This document shows, one piece after another, positions 5,009 through 8,426 of a DNA stretch of 8,426 bases (position 1 is the stretch's first letter; each line of letters opens with the position of its first letter). The DNA lies in the NCBI GenBank assembly GCA_900544425.1, contig UQUX01000078.1, positions 1 through 8,426 of the forward strand, read 5' to 3'. The notes under the pieces were generated by a model that worked only from the letters and a program-made list of their open reading frames with translations, was not told where the DNA came from and made no database searches. The DNA comes from an uncultured Collinsella sp. GTDB lineage: Bacteria > Actinomycetota > Coriobacteriia > Coriobacteriales > Coriobacteriaceae. The position numbers and the translations under genes are program-made.

Positions 5009-7159
5009 ATGGCATCCAAATACTCCATGAACGACCGTCCCAGCTGGCCTCGCCGCGCCATCGTTACCGCCGGCGAGCCCTACGGCAATAAGGGCCTTCA
5101 CTTTGGCCACGTTGGTGGCGTCTTTGTCCCGGCCGACTTCTTCGCCCGCTTCCTGCGCGACCGTCTGGGCCGCGAGAACGTCATCTTCACCTCGGGCACC
5201 GACTGCTATGGCTCGCCCATCATGGAGAGCTACCGCAAGCTCAAGGAGAACGAAGGCTACGACAAGTCCATCGGCGAGTACGTCGAGTCCAATCACTCCC
5301 GCCAGGCCGCGACCCTCAACAACTACAACATCAGCTGCGATATCTACGGCGGCTCGGGCCTTGAGCCGGCTGCGCAGATTCACAACGAGGTTACCGCCGA
5401 GATTATCGAGCGCCTGCACGAGCAGGGCACCATCTCCAAGCGCTCCACGCTGCAGTTCTACGACGCCAAGGCCGGCACGTTCCTCAACGGCCGTCAGGTG
5501 ATCGGCCGCTGCCCCATTCAGGGCTGCAAGTCCGAGAAAGCCTACGCCGACGAGTGCGACCTGGGTCACCAGTTTGAGCCCGAGGAGCTCATCGCTCCCA
5601 AGAGCCAGCTCACCGGCGAGGTGCCCGAGCTGCGCCCGGTCGACAACCTCTACTTCGACCTGCCGGCCTACCTCGACTTTATGAAGACCTACACCGCCAA
5701 GCTCGCCCAGAACCCGCAGGTTCGCTCCGTGGTCTCCAGGACCATGGAAGAGTGGCTGCTGCCGGCACAGCTCTACATCCAGAACAAGTTCCGCGAGGCC
5801 TTCGACGCCGTCGAGGACCAGCTCCCCGAGCACACCGTGCTGGAGCCCGAGGGCAACAAGAGCAGCTTTACCGTCACCTTCCCCAGCTGGAAGGAGCGCG
5901 ACGACGCCCACGCGGTGCTCGCCAACGGCGGTGTGCGCTTCCGTAGCGGCAAGGCGCTCGTGCCCTTCCGCATCACCGGCAACATCGACTGGGGCGTTCC
6001 GGTGCCCGAGGTCGACGGCGTGAACGACGTCACCTGCTGGTGCTGGCCCGAGAGCCTGTGGGCGCCCATCAGCTATACGCGCACCGTGCTCGCACGCGAT
6101 GCCAAGGCCGCCGGCGTAACTGAGGGTGTCGCCGCCCAGGATGCCGCCCTCATGGGCGAGCCCTCCGCCGATTCCACGCAGGTCCCCGCGCCCACCTATC
6201 AGCACAGCTCACTCGACTGGCGCGACTGGTGGTGCTCGGACGACGCGCAGATCTACCAGTTCATCGGCCAGGACAACATCTACTTCTACTGCATCGCGCA
6301 GACCGCCATGTGGGAGGCCCTGGGTTGGAACCTCACGCAGAGCACCGTCAGCGCCTGTTACCACCTGCTCTACATGGGCAAAAAGGCCAGCTCGTCCTCG
6401 CAGACGCCTCCCCCGCCGGCAGACGACTTGCTCAACCACTACACCTGCGAGCAGATGCGCGCGCATTGGCTGTCGCTCGGTCTGTCCGAGAAGCCGGTGA
6501 GCTTTAGCCCCAAGGCATATGACACGCGCGTGACCGGCAAGGACAAGGACGGCAACGAGGTGCGCGCCTGCGACGACAAGCGCGTCATCGATCCTGCCCT
6601 TAAGGAGAGCGCTCTTTTGACCGGCGTGTTCAACCGCCTGGCCCGCAGCTGCTTCTACGGCGTCGCCGTCAAGGAGGGCGACGAGAGCCCCTATCGCAAC
6701 GGTTGCATCCCCGCCGGTGCCGCCTCTGCCGCCGTGGTCGAGGCTGCCGAGCAGGCCGCCCTTGCCTTTGAGCAGGCCATGTACAAGTTCGAGACGCACC
6801 GTGCGCTCGCCGTGTGCGACGACTACCTGCGCGCCGCCAACAAGCGCTGGAGCGACGCCTCCAAGGCCGCCAACAAGCTCGAGGGCGAACCAGCCAACGC
6901 CGCCATGAAGCAGGCCCTGGTCGACGCCTTTACCGAGCTGCGCGTGGCGACCGTGCTCATGCACGGCATCGTCCCGGCCGGCTGCGAGCTCATCTGCGAG
7001 TACTTCGACGTCGATCCGGTCGCCTTCTTTAGCTGGGACAACATCTTTGCCTCTACGGACGAGTTTATGGAGAGCCTGGGCGAGAAGCCCGGCGAGCACC
7101 GCGTGAAGCCGCTGCCCCCGCGCTTCGACTTCTTTAGCAAGCACGAGAGCCAGTACTAA
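5009..7159 (+). CDS. metG: Divergent methionyl-tRNA synthetase (class I)
   Basis: A cytoplasmic class I aminoacyl-tRNA synthetase of 716 residues, predicted to attach methionine to tRNA. The HIGH box is HFGH (31-34). TSGTDCYGSPIM (61-72) matches the MetRS active-site strand. A zinc-knuckle-like set follows: C168, C173, C183 and H187, instead of four cysteines. FIGQDNIYF (418-426) matches the MetRS FIGKD region. The KMSKS loop is degenerate, GKKASSSS (457-464). The anticodon-binding domain keeps N542 and R546 (NRLAR) and W614, counterparts of E. coli N391, R395 and W461; FSWDNIF (674-680) also fits. No C-terminal tRNA-binding (Trbp111-like) domain follows. Residues about 251-320 are additional to the E. 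coli layout. The ATG at 5009 has AAGGAG 4 bases upstream; an in-frame extension to 4916 lacks family similarity. A methyltransferase gene follows 59 bases later. Methionine specificity is likely but not certain. Confidence 0.8.
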   Translation: MASKYSMNDRPSWPRRAIVTAGEPYGNKGLHFGHVGGVFVPADFFARFLRDRLGRENVIFTSGTDCYGSPIMESYRKLKENEGYDKSIGEYVESNHSRQAATLNNYNISCDIYGGSGLEPAAQIHNEVTAEIIERLHEQGTISKRSTLQFYDAKAGTFLNGRQVIGRCPIQGCKSEKAYADECDLGHQFEPEELIAPKSQLTGEVPELRPVDNLYFDLPAYLDFMKTYTAKLAQNPQVRSVVSRTMEEWLLPAQLYIQNKFREAFDAVEDQLPEHTVLEPEGNKSSFTVTFPSWKERDDAHAVLANGGVRFRSGKALVPFRITGNIDWGVPVPEVDGVNDVTCWCWPESLWAPISYTRTVLARDAKAAGVTEGVAAQDAALMGEPSADSTQVPAPTYQHSSLDWRDWWCSDDAQIYQFIGQDNIYFYCIAQTAMWEALGWNLTQSTVSACYHLLYMGKKASSSSQTPPPPADDLLNHYTCEQMRAHWLSLGLSEKPVSFSPKAYDTRVTGKDKDGNEVRACDDKRVIDPALKESALLTGVFNRLARSCFYGVAVKEGDESPYRNGCIPAGAASAAVVEAAEQAALAFEQAMYKFETHRALAVCDDYLRAANKRWSDASKAANKLEGEPANAAMKQALVDAFTELRVATVLMHGIVPAGCELICEYFDVDPVAFFSWDNIFASTDEFMESLGEKPGEHRVKPLPPRFDFFSKHESQY

Positions 7160-7160
7160 A

Positions 7161-7180
7161 GCACGCCGGCAGCAGCGTGC
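7161..7180 (+). other. Small hairpin after metG
   Basis: GCACGC (7161-7166) and GCGTGC (7175-7180) form a 6-bp stem with an 8-base loop one base after the metG stop. No T run follows, so it is at most a weak or factor-dependent pause. Read-through into the next gene, 59 bases from metG, is plausible. Confidence 0.3.
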
Positions 7181-7184
7181 CCGG

Positions 7185-7204
7185 AAAGTAGTCAATTTGG
7201 GACG
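7185..7204 (+). repeat. Gene-end motif copy 2 (between metG and the methyltransferase gene)
   Basis: AAAGTAGTCAATTTGGGACG differs in only two of 20 bases from the minus-strand copy at the end of queH (3657-3676). Here it lies 26 bases beyond the metG stop and is not read in the metG frame. Its right end is 2 bases from the AAGGA ribosome-binding site of the next gene. Confidence 0.55.
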
Positions 7205-7218
7205 GGAAGGAAAGACGG

Positions 7219-8322
7219 ATGTCCAAGCCGCGTCGTCGTAAGCAGAAAAAGCAGGTTAAGCCCGAGCTCAAGCTTAGGCAGTTTGCCGCTACCGAGCTTT
7301 CCGACCGGCTTGCCGCCCAACACTCCGCCGCCGACCTGCCGCGCTTTATGGTCGACACGGTTGCCGGTGCCTATACGCCTGCCGATGCCGAGCTCATGAT
7401 CGAGGGCTTTGGCGCCGCAGCCGCGCGCCCAGTCACGCTGCGCGCCAACACGCTCAAGGCGACCGCCGAGGACATTGCCGCGGCACTCGACGCCGCCGGG
7501 ATCGCCCACCGCTCCGTCGCGTGGTACCCGGACGCGTTCATCTTGCCCGAGGCCCAGGTTTCCGATCTGTGGGATCTCGACATCTACCGTGACGGCAAAA
7601 TCTATCTGCAGAGCTTGTCGTCCATGATGCCGCCTTTGGTGCTGGGCGCCCAGGCCGGCGAGGACATCCTGGACATGTGCGCGGCCCCCGGCGGCAAGAC
7701 GACGCAGATCGCCGCCCTCACCCAGGGACAGGCGCACCTCACCGCCTGTGAGATGAGCATTCCCCGCGCCGAAAAGCTCGAGGCAAACTTGGGCCGCCAG
7801 GGCGCCAAAAACGTGCCCGTCATGCGCATTGACGCACGCGAGCTCGACGAGTTCTTCCGCTTTGACCGTATCCTGCTCGACGCCCCCTGCACCGGCACGG
7901 GCACCGTCATCAGCGGCAACGAAAAGAGCCTGCGCGGCCTCACCGAACAGTTGCTCGTTAAGTGCGCCCGCTCGCAGCGCGCGCTTCTGGACCGCGCCAT
8001 GGGGGCCCTCAAACCGGGCGGCACGCTCGTCTATTCGACCTGTTCGATCTTGCCGCAGGAAAACGAGGATGCCCTGCAAGAGGCCCTCGACAAGCACATG
8101 GACTGCGAGCTCATCCCCCTCGACGGCACGCCAAGCGAAAGCGAAGCGCGTCGCGCCCAGGGTGCCGGCGAGGATCCGCATATCGAGTGCAACGCCCTTA
8201 CCGAAGCCATTGCCGAAGGCCACGTCTCGGCCATTGCCAACGGCATGCCCGGCACGCTGACCATTCCGCCCAGTCGCGACTTTGAGGGCTTCTATATCGC
8301 CCTGGTCCGAAAACGCAGCTAG
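7219..8322 (+). CDS. RsmB/NOP family class I SAM-dependent RNA (cytosine-5) methyltransferase
   Basis: The 367-residue product is predicted to methylate carbon 5 of a cytosine in rRNA or tRNA. A very basic N-terminus (KPRRRKQKKQVK, residues 3-14) suits RNA contact. LRANTLK belongs to the family's N-terminal RNA-binding region. The Rossmann fold begins with the SAM-binding loop DMCAAPGGKT at D152. The two family cysteines are both present: C224 in DAPCTGTGT (motif IV, product release) and C275 in YSTCSILPQENE (motif VI, the nucleophile). FEGFYIALVRK closes the protein as in other family members. There is no NusB-like domain as in RsmB proper, and the protein is shorter than E. coli RsmF, so the target base is unknown. 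The ATG at 7219 has AAGGA 7 bases upstream. It lies 59 bases after metG with no strong terminator, so co-transcription is possible. Confidence 0.92.
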   Translation: MSKPRRRKQKKQVKPELKLRQFAATELSDRLAAQHSAADLPRFMVDTVAGAYTPADAELMIEGFGAAAARPVTLRANTLKATAEDIAAALDAAGIAHRSVAWYPDAFILPEAQVSDLWDLDIYRDGKIYLQSLSSMMPPLVLGAQAGEDILDMCAAPGGKTTQIAALTQGQAHLTACEMSIPRAEKLEANLGRQGAKNVPVMRIDARELDEFFRFDRILLDAPCTGTGTVISGNEKSLRGLTEQLLVKCARSQRALLDRAMGALKPGGTLVYSTCSILPQENEDALQEALDKHMDCELIPLDGTPSESEARRAQGAGEDPHIECNALTEAIAEGHVSAIANGMPGTLTIPPSRDFEGFYIALVRKRS

Positions 8323-8360
8323 CGCACGGATTCAAAACTCAACAAGCTATCGCCGTGCGC
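8322..8360. terminator. Weak two-way hairpin between convergent genes
   Basis: GCGCACGG (8322-8329) and CCGTGCGC (8353-8360) are perfect 8-base complements around a 23-base loop. They span the methyltransferase stop, the 24-base gap and the stop of the converging minus-strand gene. The long loop and lack of a T run make it a weak terminator candidate. Confidence 0.3.
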
Positions 8361-8426
8361 GCCTGTCCTGCTGGTCCTTATGCCGCGCAAGCGCTTCACG
8401 CTCCTTGCGCTCAGCCTTTTTGCCCT
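8347..8426 (-). CDS. C-terminal tail of an unidentified protein, cut by window edge
   Basis: A minus-strand frame runs from the window edge to a TAG at 8347-8349, giving 25 complete codons that end KKAERKEREALARHKDQQDR followed by RARRR. The lysine-, arginine- and glutamate-rich composition is typical of a charged C-terminal helix and is consistent with a real gene end. The stop lies just 24 bases from the end of the converging methyltransferase gene. Too little is visible to name a family, and chance openness over 25 codons cannot be excluded. Confidence 0.5.
   Translation of the reverse strand, partial: GKKAERKEREALARHKDQQDRRARR

Noticed and set aside
4883..6205. 440-codon open frame on the minus strand
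   Set aside because: It is antisense to metG, whose protein has clear family motifs. Its product is low-complexity, rich in Val, Gly, Ala and Leu, as expected from reading a GC-rich gene backwards.
6209..7195. 328-codon open frame on the minus strand
   Set aside because: Another antisense shadow of metG with no recognisable domain.
7192..8223. 343-codon open frame on the minus strand
   Set aside because: Antisense to the methyltransferase gene, which has all catalytic motifs; the antisense product has none.
1..8426. Mobile element, defence system or CRISPR array
   Set aside because: No transposase, integrase, nuclease, toxin-antitoxin pair or regularly spaced direct repeats; all substantial genes are housekeeping types.

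Overview
The window is GC-rich bacterial chromosome with tightly packed, ordinary housekeeping genes. Codons are strongly biased to G or C at the third position. The protein sequences, the actinobacterial-type QueA and proline iminopeptidase, and the intergenic repeat style suggest a gut Coriobacteriia member, most like Collinsella. The genus is an inference from recognition; no rRNA or other marker is present. I see no phage, transposase, tRNA, rRNA or CRISPR array.

Layout. Positions 1-621 (minus) hold the N-terminal half of ProA, cut by the window edge. Divergent from it, 734-2152 (plus) encodes an S33-family proline iminopeptidase-like hydrolase. A 234-base convergent gap (2153-2386) then holds a short tandem repeat, a 98-base nested hairpin and a perfect 13-bp hairpin. 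Next come three minus-strand genes in transcription order: a small DUF3267-type membrane metalloprotease-like protein (4307-4876), queH (3670-4245) and queA (2387-3604). On the plus strand follow a divergent methionyl-tRNA synthetase (5009-7159) and an RsmB/NOP-type RNA cytosine-5 methyltransferase (7219-8322). The right edge has the last 25 codons of an unidentified minus-strand gene (8347-8426).

How the genes fit. The central and right genes share a translation and RNA-modification theme. QueA and QueH catalyse the two consecutive last steps that turn preQ1 in tRNA into queuosine, MetRS charges tRNA, and the methyltransferase modifies rRNA or tRNA. On the left, proline synthesis (ProA) is divergent from a peptidase that releases N-terminal proline from peptides, so both routes could feed the proline pool.

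Most worth a second look: (i) the synthetase keeps Met-type anticodon-binding residues but has an unusual amino-acid pocket, a degenerate KMSKS loop (KASSS) and about 60 extra residues in the catalytic domain; (ii) the nested hairpin at 2250-2347; (iii) a near-identical 20-base motif at the 3' ends of separate genes; (iv) six of seven visible stop codons are TAG and none is TGA.
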